Assembly (NCBI GenBank): GCA_001603035.1
Contig: LVAS01000019.1
Span: forward strand, 27,643 to 82,892
DNA: 55,250 nt
Source of the DNA: Clostridiales bacterium Firm_13
GTDB taxonomy: Bacteria; Bacillota; Clostridia; Saccharofermentanales; Saccharofermentanaceae
Direction: 5' to 3'
Both the position numbers and the translations under genes were made by a program. Below are positions 7,817 through 16,347 of this stretch, piece after piece (the stretch's first letter is position 1; every line of letters starts with the position of its first letter). The notes under the pieces are model-generated. The model saw nothing but the letters and a program-made list of their open reading frames with translations. It was not told the DNA's origin and searched no databases.

Positions 7817-8719
7817 GTGAACGATTCCCGAATTCTCTCCTTTTTAGCGGTTTGCGAAGAGAGTAGTTTCACTAAGGCCGCCGCGCGGCTTTCTCTCACA
7901 CAGCCGGCCGTAAGCCAACATATCCGGTCGCTTGAAGAGCAGTTCGGCGGCGCCCTTTTCACTTATGACCATCGCATTCTCTCCCTTACCCTTCGCGGCG
8001 AACGGCTCCGTACATTCGCACTTCAGGCAAAGGCGGACTGGGATAAGGCGGTAAGCGAGATCCAAGCTGCGCGGGAAGTGAAGCGACTTTCTTTCGGCGC
8101 GACGCTTACCGTCGGAGATTTTGTGATGGCGCGCATTCTTCCGTACTTTCTGGCGGAGCCCGAGAGTCCGCGAACAAGAATGTATGTCGACAATACAGAA
8201 GTTCTCCTCCGGCGCCTCCGGGACGGCGAGATCGATTTCGCTCTCATCGAGGGGCCCTTTCATCGGGAAGCCTACGAGACATTCGTGTTCCTTCCCGCTC
8301 GCTTTGTCGCGATCGGTGCGCCGAGTGAATTTCCGCGCGGTAAGCCGGTTCCCTGGGAAGAACTCTTTTCGCGACATCTTCTGGTTCGGGAGCCCGGCAG
8401 CGGAACACGCAGTGTATTGGAGCAAATTCTGGCGGAAAGAGGTTCCACCATCGAGGCGTTCGAACAAAGATCTGAGATCGGAAGTCTTCTTGTCATCAAG
8501 AATCTGGTCTCCCGCGCGATTGGGATCTCCTTCCTGTACGAGTACGCCGTCGAGGCGGAGTGTCGCGATCACACGCTCGCGGAAATCGCGATTCCGTCCT
8601 TTGATGTGAGTCGGAATTTCTACTTTGCGGCGCTTCCCGGATCGCATCGCCTCGAGGAATATCGCCGATATTGCGACCGTTTTCTCGCGATTTGGGATGC
8701 GATTCGCGACAAAGAATGA
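7817..8719 (+). CDS. LysR-family transcriptional regulator, probable controller of the YeiH gene
   Basis: Residues 2-60 are a classic LysR winged helix-turn-helix (FLAVCEESSFTKAAARLSLTQ, then AVSQHIRSLEEQFGGALF), followed by a periplasmic-binding-protein-like effector domain to residue 300. The chosen start is GTG at 7817, nine bases after GGAG. The in-frame ATG at 7802 has no ribosome site in front and would add five residues. Divergence from the exporter with a shared dyad implies it regulates that gene, perhaps in response to an oxyanion or sulfur compound; this is inference. Confidence 0.85.
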   Translation: MNDSRILSFLAVCEESSFTKAAARLSLTQPAVSQHIRSLEEQFGGALFTYDHRILSLTLRGERLRTFALQAKADWDKAVSEIQAAREVKRLSFGATLTVGDFVMARILPYFLAEPESPRTRMYVDNTEVLLRRLRDGEIDFALIEGPFHREAYETFVFLPARFVAIGAPSEFPRGKPVPWEELFSRHLLVREPGSGTRSVLEQILAERGSTIEAFEQRSEIGSLLVIKNLVSRAIGISFLYEYAVEAECRDHTLAEIAIPSFDVSRNFYFAALPGSHRLEEYRRYCDRFLAIWDAIRDKE

Positions 8720-8745
8720 CAAAAAATCGGCTCTCATACTATAAT
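8716..8745 (+). promoter_or_regulatory. Promoter of the GT4-like/PlsC fusion gene
   Basis: ATGACA (8716-8721) and TATAAT (8740-8745) are 18 bases apart and overlap the 3' end of the LysR gene. The start codon is 33 bases downstream of the -10. Confidence 0.5.
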
Positions 8746-8778
8746 GACAGCTACGCGATCGTTATCGGAGGATTTCCC

Positions 8779-10119
8779 ATGCGTATTGTTTTTGTCGCGG
8801 ATACTTTGGACGAAATGCGTCCCGGCCCCGCACGCACCGCATATCTCTATCGCCGGCTTCTCGAAAAGTGCGGCTTTCAAGTTGTCCTTGTCGCCTGTCG
8901 GGGGGAAAGAATCGATTATCCGGTCGGAAAGCGTTATATGCCGTTCCTGTCACGCGCGGCCCGCCGATACGGAATCACTTACGGCAAACCGGACGAGCGA
9001 CAGCTCCTTCTGGCGTGCGACGGGGCGGATCTCGTCTTCATCGCGGCCCCTTTTGGTCTCGGCAACAAGGCGCACGAAATCGCACGGCGATTGAATCTCC
9101 CGGTGTTGATCGGGATGCCGCTCGATGCGGCCGGCTGGATTCGGCTCTCGGGACTTCGAATTTTCCAGAAAAAGCCGGAGATCGCTTACCGGTATTTCTA
9201 TAACGAACTTTATTGCAAATGTACAAACATTCTCTGCGCCGACGAAGCGACCGCCGCCGCCCTTCCGGCATACGGATATACGGCCCGCCTGCATTCGCTT
9301 TCCGATGCGGATCTTACTTGTGAAGACGCACCGGCAAAGCTTCGCGCGATTCTTCAGAAGACCCAAGTCGACGAAGCGCGATATTACGCCAATGAAAGCA
9401 GGCAAGGGTATTTTCGACGAAACTGGGCGATCTTTCGTTCGAGCATCGACATCCGCAATCCGTATGCGAATCGGAACGCGTTCTTTCGCGCGTGGTACTT
9501 CCTCTGTTACTATTCCCTTCTGTTGACCGCGTGCCTTTTTGTGCGGGTCGTGTTCGGCTTACGCGTCAAAGGCAAAGAAAACAAACGCGCGGTACGCGGG
9601 GGCACCGTTACCGTCAGTAACCACGTCCACGATATTGACGGGGCGATGGTAGCGGCTGCGCTCTTTCCGCGCCGCCTTACGTTTACAAGCATTGAAGGCA
9701 ACTTTCGATTACCCGTCGTCCGTTGGCTTGTCAAGTGGATCGGCGTCGTCCCGATACCCTCGTCGACGCATTTGCTTAAGGACTTTTTCGCACTGACAAC
9801 CGAACAACTCGAAAAGGGGCGTTGGGTGCACATTTATCCGGAAGGCTCCCTCTGGCTTTACGCGCAAGATGTGCGCGACTTTAAGAAAGGCGCGTTCCAT
9901 ATGGCCTCCGACGCGGATGTTCCCGCGCTTCCCGTCGCATTGGTGCAGCGCCCCTGTCGCGGATGGCGTCGTCTGTTCCGTCGAAAGCCTCTCTTCACGG
10001 CGTATATCCTCCCGCCGGTCTATCCAGATCCGTCTCTTGCCGGAAGTAAAAAAATCGAGGATATGCGCGCCCGGACACAATCGGCCGTACGCGATATCCT
10101 CGAAAAGAACCGTTATTGA
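8779..10119 (+). CDS. Glycosyltransferase-4-like N-terminal domain fused to a PlsC acyltransferase
   Basis: In this 446-residue protein residues about 1-180 look like the N-terminal Rossmann half of a GT4/GT-B glycosyltransferase: MRIVFVADT, the PGPARTAYLYRRLLE helix, PFGLGNKAHEIARRLNLPVLIG and the ILCADEATAAALPAYGY boundary. The usual catalytic C-terminal GT1 half is absent. A hydrophobic helix (about 238-260) then leads to a lysophospholipid acyltransferase domain with NHVHDID (281-287, the HxxxxD site) and YPEGS (353-357). It probably acylates a glycerolipid or glycolipid at the inner membrane. The start ATG at 8779 follows GGAGG at eight bases, while the longer frame overlaps the LysR gene. 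The role of the half glycosyltransferase is unknown. Confidence 0.8.
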   Translation: MRIVFVADTLDEMRPGPARTAYLYRRLLEKCGFQVVLVACRGERIDYPVGKRYMPFLSRAARRYGITYGKPDERQLLLACDGADLVFIAAPFGLGNKAHEIARRLNLPVLIGMPLDAAGWIRLSGLRIFQKKPEIAYRYFYNELYCKCTNILCADEATAAALPAYGYTARLHSLSDADLTCEDAPAKLRAILQKTQVDEARYYANESRQGYFRRNWAIFRSSIDIRNPYANRNAFFRAWYFLCYYSLLLTACLFVRVVFGLRVKGKENKRAVRGGTVTVSNHVHDIDGAMVAAALFPRRLTFTSIEGNFRLPVVRWLVKWIGVVPIPSSTHLLKDFFALTTEQLEKGRWVHIYPEGSLWLYAQDVRDFKKGAFHMASDADVPALPVALVQRPCRGWRRLFRRKPLFTAYILPPVYPDPSLAGSKKIEDMRARTQSAVRDILEKNRY

Positions 10120-10145
10120 ACTAACCGTATAAGGTTATATTCGGA

Positions 10146-10397
10146 TCAGAGCTCCATCGTCTTTAAGGTGATCGATCCGAGCGCCTGTATCTCGGCCTTC
10201 ATTTTGTCGACCTCTTCGTCAGAGTCGTTCACAAATTCAAGAAGGATATACCCCTGCTCGCTGCAAGAATCCGGGCCGGCGTCATGGAATCCGAGTCTCG
10301 TGTTGATCACGCATCCGTATCTCGTGAGAATCTCTTGGAGCGCTCTGGCGGTCTCCTGTCTTTGGCTTAATTTAAGACCCATTATAAGCTTGCCCAT
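10146..10397 (-). CDS. Small ACT/NikR-like protein, possibly TM1266 family
   Basis: The 83-residue protein predicts a compact ferredoxin/ACT-like alternation: MGLKLSQRQETARALQEILTRYG (strand-helix), NTRLGFHD (strand), GYILLEFVNDSDEEVDKMKAEIQAL (strand-helix), SITLKTMEL (strand). That pattern and length match small regulators annotated as iron-only hydrogenase system regulators (TM1266 type). The family match is by pattern, not certain, and no hydrogenase gene is in the window. The ATG at 10395-10397 has GAGGTG six bases upstream. It is convergent with the PlsC fusion and lies immediately after the membrane protein at 10421-10957, so is probably cotranscribed with it. Confidence 0.6.
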   Translation of the reverse strand: MGKLIMGLKLSQRQETARALQEILTRYGCVINTRLGFHDAGPDSCSEQGYILLEFVNDSDEEVDKMKAEIQALGSITLKTMEL

Positions 10398-10420
10398 ATT
10401 ACACCTCACTCTTTGTCCGA

Positions 10421-10957
10421 TCAGGCGGCGGGAGCCTCATTCGCAAAAGGCTTATCTTTCAGGTAGAGCAAAAGGAACGGGAAGACAACCGGGAAAATGG
10501 CGCAAATAACCGTATAGACGACCTCGTTCCCGCCGGTAAAGAGCTTGAAGAAACGATACATGACATATACCGCGGCGGCCCAGAGGAAGGGCACCAGAAG
10601 AAGCGTGAGAATGCTTCCGACAAAGGGAATCAAAGAGAGAATCGCGGAAATGATCGACGATCCGTATTGGATCGCAATCCAGACCCACGGAAATTGCGGG
10701 ATCGTTACGGTTCCGATCTTCAGATCTTCGCCGATCACACGCGCATAGAGCCATTCTTGGGCGAAAGGGATCCACGCAAGCCAGGCGTATTCATACTGCA
10801 TTCTCTGTGCAATGCGGTAGAGCGCGTAAGCGCGGATCAAAAAGAAGGCAATCCCGATCAAAAAAGCAAACAGAATAAAAAAGAGAATAAAAATACCGAA
10901 AGCTCCGAAGAAAAGTCCGCTCGCGATATCTGAGCCGTTCGAACTTGTCAATAGCAT
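10421..10957 (-). CDS. Polytopic membrane protein of unknown function
   Basis: The 178-residue protein has about four or five membrane helices, with a conserved-looking loop AYALYRIAQRMQYEYAWLAW followed by IPFAQEWLYARVIGED. I do not recognise a characterised family. The arrangement resembles small DUF membrane proteins that occur with zinc-ribbon or signal-peptidase-associated genes. The start is the ATG at 10955-10957, eight bases from GGAGG; the longer frame adds a non-membrane extension without a ribosome site. It lies between the two acyltransferase genes, suggesting an envelope role, which is inference. Confidence 0.65.
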   Translation of the reverse strand: MLLTSSNGSDIASGLFFGAFGIFILFFILFAFLIGIAFFLIRAYALYRIAQRMQYEYAWLAWIPFAQEWLYARVIGEDLKIGTVTIPQFPWVWIAIQYGSSIISAILSLIPFVGSILTLLLVPFLWAAAVYVMYRFFKLFTGGNEVVYTVICAIFPVVFPFLLLYLKDKPFANEAPAA

Positions 10958-11091
10958 GTCATGCACCTCCCTGGCGATAAATCGAATCGGATAACCCGGC
11001 GAAATACCCGTTACCCTTACATATACGGTACAGCATTTGGAAGGGGGCGTCAAGAAAGCCGTAAAGTTCCTCCCGCCCCCGACGGCAGTCT

Positions 11092-12429
11092 TCAGGGATT
11101 GCCGCCGCCCTTCTTCTCGTAGGGGTCCACCTCTTGCAAAGCCTGAATAATGAGTTGCAGTTCCAACGTACGCTGCCCGTTTTCAAAGACAAACCGGTTC
11201 ACTTGTCCGCCGCCCTCGATCAATTCAAAGCGTTTGCCGTACTCGACGCTGATGCCTCTGACCCGAGAGACAGGAAAGACCTTCTTGACTTCGGGGCCGT
11301 CCTTAAGAGCCTCTATTCGCGCAAGCGTCTTCCTGCGGCGGGATGCCGACTTGTTCTCCTTGGAGCTGTAAGGGATGCCGACCTCCACTTCGCACTGCGT
11401 TCCCTCGTAAACAACGTTGTGCCCGTCAATCCGAATCACGCCGGAGCCGACTTCCCGATACTCATACTCGCCGAACGGTAGCATCAGGCGCGTCTTCTCT
11501 TCAAAAACACAGGCGCCGGCACGGATCTTCCGATCGATCCGTTCCCGCTCCCACGCCTTCCATTGATGCAGATCTTCATAGACCACATCGTCGTCTCCGA
11601 CCGGATGAAAGAATCCGCTCCGGTCCATCCTGGCCCGATTGCCGCAAACCGTACAGCGAAGAATGTCGCCTTCCGCCGCGATCTTGTTCTCGGATTCGCA
11701 GCGGGGGCAGACATAAGCGATATTCTGTGCGCCGGACGCGATCGCCTTACTCTTAAACTCCACCGGGTGCTCGCGAAGCCAGTCATATTCGTTATAAGTC
11801 AAATGCTCGAGCATGATGGCGTGAAGTTCCTCGACCGACATCTTCTCAACTTCTTCGACCGTGTAAATCTTCTCGATCTTCCCTTCGATTCTCCCTCTCC
11901 GGAACGAATTGGCGCTCCAACGCGGCCAAGTCGAGTATGCGCCGTGCGACTTCAGAAAGGCGACGGCACTGTTCGTCTTCTTGATCATCCGCGCAAGCGC
12001 GTCGTCGAATGTGATGTTGGTTCCGTCGACAAAGCGGGTGCCTTCGGGAAAGATCCCGAGCGTTCCGCCGCGCTTCAATGTACTGAGCATCGCCTTTACA
12101 GCCCGCGAATCCGAGCGAAATTGGATCTTGGGGATGCATCCGCCCGCCGCGAAAACAGGTCCGACAATTCGCTTTCGGAAAAGAAATGCGCCCGCGACAA
12201 AGTTGACCTTGCGACCTTTCAGCGCCGCGCCCATCACAAAAGGATCGAGATACGACGGGTGATTCCCCACACAGACAAGCGGCCCTTTCACACGGACGGC
12301 CTCCGCGTCGGGTTTCACATGAATTCCGTAATAGAGCTTGGCAAAACGCAGGACGACGCCGATGCCGAGAATGCTGTAGATCAGTGTGTTCGGTTCTCCG
12401 CCGAACGAAAGAGGTTTTCTGTCGGACAT
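11092..12429 (-). CDS. PlsC acyltransferase with internal zinc ribbon and C-terminal beta domain
   Basis: Residues about 40-215 are a 1-acyl-glycerol-3-phosphate acyltransferase domain with NHPSYLD (56-62) and FPEGTR (127-132). After it comes a four-cysteine zinc ribbon (C241xxC244, C259xxC262) and a further 180-residue strand-rich domain with no recognised family. Ordinary PlsC is about 200-250 residues, so half of this 445-residue protein is extra. Acylation of lysophosphatidic acid at the membrane is the expected chemistry; the ribbon and tail may bind a partner. The start ATG (12427-12429) follows GGGGGAA. It is divergent from the zinc-ribbon membrane protein at 12580. Confidence 0.85.
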   Translation of the reverse strand: MSDRKPLSFGGEPNTLIYSILGIGVVLRFAKLYYGIHVKPDAEAVRVKGPLVCVGNHPSYLDPFVMGAALKGRKVNFVAGAFLFRKRIVGPVFAAGGCIPKIQFRSDSRAVKAMLSTLKRGGTLGIFPEGTRFVDGTNITFDDALARMIKKTNSAVAFLKSHGAYSTWPRWSANSFRRGRIEGKIEKIYTVEEVEKMSVEELHAIMLEHLTYNEYDWLREHPVEFKSKAIASGAQNIAYVCPRCESENKIAAEGDILRCTVCGNRARMDRSGFFHPVGDDDVVYEDLHQWKAWERERIDRKIRAGACVFEEKTRLMLPFGEYEYREVGSGVIRIDGHNVVYEGTQCEVEVGIPYSSKENKSASRRRKTLARIEALKDGPEVKKVFPVSRVRGISVEYGKRFELIEGGGQVNRFVFENGQRTLELQLIIQALQEVDPYEKKGGGNP

Positions 12430-12579
12430 GTTCTTCCCCCGTACATTCACGTGTTCGATGCCGGTCCTTTCCGGAATCGACACAAATTGATAACATCTGT
12501 TTCGTATTATACAGAAGTAAGCGGCGTTTGACACGATAAAGGGGTAATTCGCTCAAACGTTCGGGAGGATACACAAGAA

Positions 12580-13443
12580 ATGGCAAGATATTGCTTTTAT
12601 TGCGGCCGGGAATTGTCTCCGGGGGAGCGCTGCAGCTGCAAGGAACCCACGCACGCCGAAAATAACGGCGGGAAGCCCAAAGATCGATCACATACCGAAT
12701 CCAAAGCCGGCACCTCGACCGCCTCTCACAAGAAGGCGCGCGGCTATTCTTCCCGTGCCGGGAAGATCCGGCCCCGGCCTTCCGTGTTCTGGAAGACTTT
12801 TCTCGATCAGCTCCGAACCCTTTTCCCGACATTCTCGGTCGGGATACGCAACTTTTTTCAGTATTTCTATCGCCCGGCCGGGAAGATCACCCGCGAATCA
12901 CTGCGATCCCGAAAGCGCTCGACTATCCCCGTTCTGGTCGTCGCCGCATTTCTTTCGGGTGCGACGGCATTCCTTCTTCTTCGCGCGGGGTCTCCGCTTT
13001 TTGAGAGCGCCGTTCACATGCTCCTCGGAGACGATATCACCGAGCTCTACAGTCATCCGTGGTTTGCGCTTCTGGGCTTTATCGTACTCGCGGGGCTGTC
13101 TCTTTTCATCCTTATTACGTCGTTCTATGTGGTGATTCGGCTAAGTAATCGAAAGACCTCGTATCGCCGCGTCGCAGACCTTGTCTCAATCTCTATGATT
13201 TACCTCATCGTGATGGAGATTTTTCTGATCGTCACGCTTCTCGGCGGAAGCCGCGGATCCGTATCGCTTCTTCTGATTAGTTTTGTCCTGATGGCGGCCG
13301 CGCATTTCCTTAGCTTCCGAAGTGCTCTCGCATTGTCCGAAGACATGGTCTTTTTTGTGATGATCGCGTCTTATCTCCTTACATATACACTCTGTCGCGC
13401 ACTTCTCTCCATTACGGCGGTCCTTTTTACGCTGAGCCTTTGA
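12580..13443 (+). CDS. N-terminal zinc-ribbon membrane protein
   Basis: The first 22 residues form a short zinc ribbon (CFYCGREL, then CSCKE). A basic, disordered stretch (about 25-75) and an amphipathic region precede five hydrophobic helices (about 115-285). The architecture resembles zinc-ribbon proteins with a Yip1-like membrane domain, but the sequence match is only by general features. GGGAGG lies 11 bases before the start. It is divergent from the PlsC/zinc-ribbon gene and convergent with clpC. The shared presence of zinc ribbons in this gene and its neighbour is notable; no function is assigned. Confidence 0.7.
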   Translation: MARYCFYCGRELSPGERCSCKEPTHAENNGGKPKDRSHTESKAGTSTASHKKARGYSSRAGKIRPRPSVFWKTFLDQLRTLFPTFSVGIRNFFQYFYRPAGKITRESLRSRKRSTIPVLVVAAFLSGATAFLLLRAGSPLFESAVHMLLGDDITELYSHPWFALLGFIVLAGLSLFILITSFYVVIRLSNRKTSYRRVADLVSISMIYLIVMEIFLIVTLLGGSRGSVSLLLISFVLMAAAHFLSFRSALALSEDMVFFVMIASYLLTYTLCRALLSITAVLFTLSL

Positions 13444-13515
13444 CGTCCTCTCCCCCTTTTAAGTCTTGCGCCCGGAGAGCCTTATCCTTCCGGGAGTACT
13501 CCGCCGCTAAATCCA

Positions 13516-13560
13516 CAAAAAAATGCCTCCTACCCGCAAAAGAGCGCGGGAGGAGGCATT
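13516..13560 (-). terminator. Intrinsic terminator of the clp operon
   Basis: On the minus strand a GC-rich stem (arms at 13523-13537 and 13545-13559, one bulge) with a short AT-containing loop is followed by a run of T (13517-13522). It lies 50-95 bases beyond the clpC stop codon. Confidence 0.85.
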
Positions 13561-13610
13561 CTCATTCTTGCCGTTGCCGATCGAGAGAACGGCTGTCTTT
13601 TCATTCCTTC

Positions 13611-16295
13611 TTAGGAGCGTCTTTTGATCTTCTTCTCGGGAATGTCCCCGGCGTTCTCTTCCGCCCCGGCGCGATTCTCCGACTTTTCTTGAGACACGGT
13701 CGCGCCGCCCTTCTTGCGAATGACGATCGTATCGTTGTCGGCGTCGACAAGCGCGACGTCGCCGGCTGCAATTACACGGTCGAGGAGCGCCTCGGAGAAC
13801 GAATCTTCGACAAGCGACTGGATCGTTCTCTTCAAAGGCCTTGCCCCGTACTGCGGATCGTATCCCTTGCGGGCGAGAAGCTCCTTTGCACTCTGCGTCA
13901 GTTCAAGGCCGATGCCCATGTCCGAGATCCGCTTGGACAGCGACGCGAGAAGGAGATCGACGATGCGAAGGATCGAATTCTTGTTGAGCATCCGAAAGAA
14001 AATAATCTCGTCGACGCGATTGATGAATTCCGGATTGAAGGCCTTCTTCAGTTCCTCCATAACGACAACTTTGGCCTCGTCAAAGGTCTTTCCTCCATAA
14101 AGGAGTTCATCCGACGCTTCGTCGATCGTCACAAAATTCGTTCCCGTCTTCTCGTCGACATTCGTCTTCGGCGTGACAAAGCCGATCTTGCGTCCCGCGG
14201 CGGACGTCAACATCCGCGCGCCGATATTCGAGGTCATGATGATAATTGTATTGCGGAAATCTACGGTGCGGCCCTGGCCGTCGGTCAGTCTCCCGTCGTC
14301 AAGGATTTGAAGCATCGCGTTAAAGATCTCCGGATGCGCCTTTTCGATCTCGTCGAAGAGAACGACCGAGTACGGGCGACGACGCACCTTTTCCGTCAGT
14401 TGTCCTCCCTCGTCGTATCCGACATAGCCCGGAGGGGATCCGATCAGCTTAGAGACGTCGTGCTTCTCCATATATTCGGACATGTCGACGCGGATCAGTG
14501 CATTCTCATTGCCGAACATGACTTCGGCCAGAGCCCGCGCGAGTTCCGTCTTTCCGACGCCCGTCGTGCCAAGGAAAATGAAGGATCCTGCGGGACGCTT
14601 GGGGTCTTTCAGCCCGAGACGGCTTCTTCGAATTGCCTTGGCAACCGCCTTGACCGCTTCATCCTGCCCGATCACGCGCTTCTTGAGTTCTTCCTCCAAA
14701 AGCTTCAGTCGGTCCGCATCCGTCTCGTTAATTTTCGCGACGGGAATACCCGTCCAACTGGCGACAATTCCGGCGATATCATCGGCGGTGAGGGATTCGG
14801 GAGAAGCTTTCCTGTCATCCTCGATTTTGGCGCGAAGGTCTCCGAGACGCTTATCCAGTTCAAGCTCTTCGTCGCGGAGCTTCTGCGCCGTCTCGAAATC
14901 CTGTTTCTCCACCGCTTCCGCTTTGAGACGGACAATCTCGTGAATGCGCTCGCCGAGTTTCTTATTCTCCGGCGGCTCCTCCGTCTTCTTGAGGCGTGCC
15001 CGCGAGGCCGCTTCGTCGATCAGGTCGATCGCCTTATCGGGCAAAAATCTGTCCGTAATGTATCGGCTCGAAAGAATAACGGCCGCGTCGATCGCCTCGT
15101 CCGGAATGCGGATATTATGATGCTTCTCGTATTTTTCTCGAATCCCTTTTAGGATCAGCACCGCGTCGGTTGTGCTCGGCTCGTCGACCATGACCTGTTG
15201 AAAACGTCTGGCCAGAGCGGCGTCCTTCTCCACGTGTTTCCTATATTCGTCAAGGGTCGTCGCCCCGATGATTTGAAGCTCGCCTTTCGACATCAAGGGT
15301 TTCAAAATGTTGGCGGCATCCATCGCGCCTTCGGCATTGCCGGCGCCTACGATCGTATGCAACTCATCGATAAAGAGAATCGTGTTGCCGGATGTATGCG
15401 CCTCTTCGAGCGCCTTCTTGAGCCGGTCCTCAAATTCGCCTCTGTACTTGGAGCCCGCGATCATGCCGGCGATGTCAAGCGAAACGAGTCGCTTCCCGCG
15501 AAGAATATCCGGTACATCCTCGGAGGCAATCTGCTGCGCGAGTCCCTCCGCGATCGCGGTTTTCCCGACGCCGGGCTCACCGATCAGTACGGGGTTGTTC
15601 TTGGTGCGGCGCGCGAGGATTTGCATGACTCGGGCAATCTCCTTGTCCCGACCGATAATCGGGTCGAACTTGCCTTCCTGCGCCATCGCAGTCAGATCGC
15701 GCGAGTATTTATCCAGCGCGGACTGTTTGCCCTTTCCTCCGCCTTTTCCCGAGCGGCGCGCTTCCTCCGAAGTATTTTCCGAAGCGTCCTCCGATCCCTC
15801 ATACGCGTCTTCGCCGAGTCCGAATTCCTCGTCGGAAATATTCTCGTTCTCGTCCGTCGATCCAGTCAGCGCCTTAAAGACGTCCTGCCCCGAAATGCCG
15901 TGGGAAGCGGCGATCCGATACCCCGTGCATTGTCCGTCGCGCATGATCGCCATCAGGATATGCTCGGGTTCGACGATGTTCTGCCCGACGCGTTTGGCGA
16001 GGAATTCGGCAAGGTAGATGATGCGCTTGGTGCGATTGGTGCACATCGCGAAAAGTTCATTCGGGTTCTTGGTCGTCTCTTCGAACGGTTCGGGGTCATG
16101 TCCCGCAACCTTCGCGATGTCGCGAAGGACGTCTTCCTTTTGAAGCCCGTTGTCTCTGAGGATTCGGTTCGCCGGGCCGTCGCCTTCGAGAAGCGCAAAA
16201 AGAAGCTCTTCGGTTCCGATATAATCGAGCCCGAAGGCGGCCGAGCAGAGATAGGCCCGATACAGTGTCTTAATGGCTCTTTCCGATATATTCAT
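13611..16295 (-). CDS. clpC: ClpC AAA+ unfoldase
   Basis: The 894-residue protein has tandem Clp N repeats (1-145), a first AAA+ domain with Walker A GEPGVGKT (239-246) and Walker B LFIDE (307-311), a UVR-containing middle domain (about 448-480), and a second AAA+ domain with GTTGVGKT (576-583). It unfolds substrates for ClpP, with arginine-phosphorylated proteins as known targets in this family. It is longer than the usual 810 residues because of an acidic Ser/Glu-rich linker (about 147-190), an extra 25-residue loop in AAA2 after SNIGARML, and a charged C-terminal tail. AGGAGG precedes the ATG at 16293-16295; the longer frame adds an Arg-rich artefact. It is last in ctsR-mcsA-mcsB-clpC. Confidence 0.97.
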   Translation of the reverse strand: MNISERAIKTLYRAYLCSAAFGLDYIGTEELLFALLEGDGPANRILRDNGLQKEDVLRDIAKVAGHDPEPFEETTKNPNELFAMCTNRTKRIIYLAEFLAKRVGQNIVEPEHILMAIMRDGQCTGYRIAASHGISGQDVFKALTGSTDENENISDEEFGLGEDAYEGSEDASENTSEEARRSGKGGGKGKQSALDKYSRDLTAMAQEGKFDPIIGRDKEIARVMQILARRTKNNPVLIGEPGVGKTAIAEGLAQQIASEDVPDILRGKRLVSLDIAGMIAGSKYRGEFEDRLKKALEEAHTSGNTILFIDELHTIVGAGNAEGAMDAANILKPLMSKGELQIIGATTLDEYRKHVEKDAALARRFQQVMVDEPSTTDAVLILKGIREKYEKHHNIRIPDEAIDAAVILSSRYITDRFLPDKAIDLIDEAASRARLKKTEEPPENKKLGERIHEIVRLKAEAVEKQDFETAQKLRDEELELDKRLGDLRAKIEDDRKASPESLTADDIAGIVASWTGIPVAKINETDADRLKLLEEELKKRVIGQDEAVKAVAKAIRRSRLGLKDPKRPAGSFIFLGTTGVGKTELARALAEVMFGNENALIRVDMSEYMEKHDVSKLIGSPPGYVGYDEGGQLTEKVRRRPYSVVLFDEIEKAHPEIFNAMLQILDDGRLTDGQGRTVDFRNTIIIMTSNIGARMLTSAAGRKIGFVTPKTNVDEKTGTNFVTIDEASDELLYGGKTFDEAKVVVMEELKKAFNPEFINRVDEIIFFRMLNKNSILRIVDLLLASLSKRISDMGIGLELTQSAKELLARKGYDPQYGARPLKRTIQSLVEDSFSEALLDRVIAAGDVALVDADNDTIVIRKKGGATVSQEKSENRAGAEENAGDIPEKKIKRRS

Positions 16296-16347
16296 GTTAT
16301 CCTCCTGTTCCTCCCGCATTCGATTATGGCGAGAAAGGAATGTTTCG

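Noticed and set aside
7708-7962. An 85-codon N-terminal extension of the YeiH-like protein
   Set aside because: It would cover the promoter, the operator and the start of the LysR gene, and has no membrane or family similarity.
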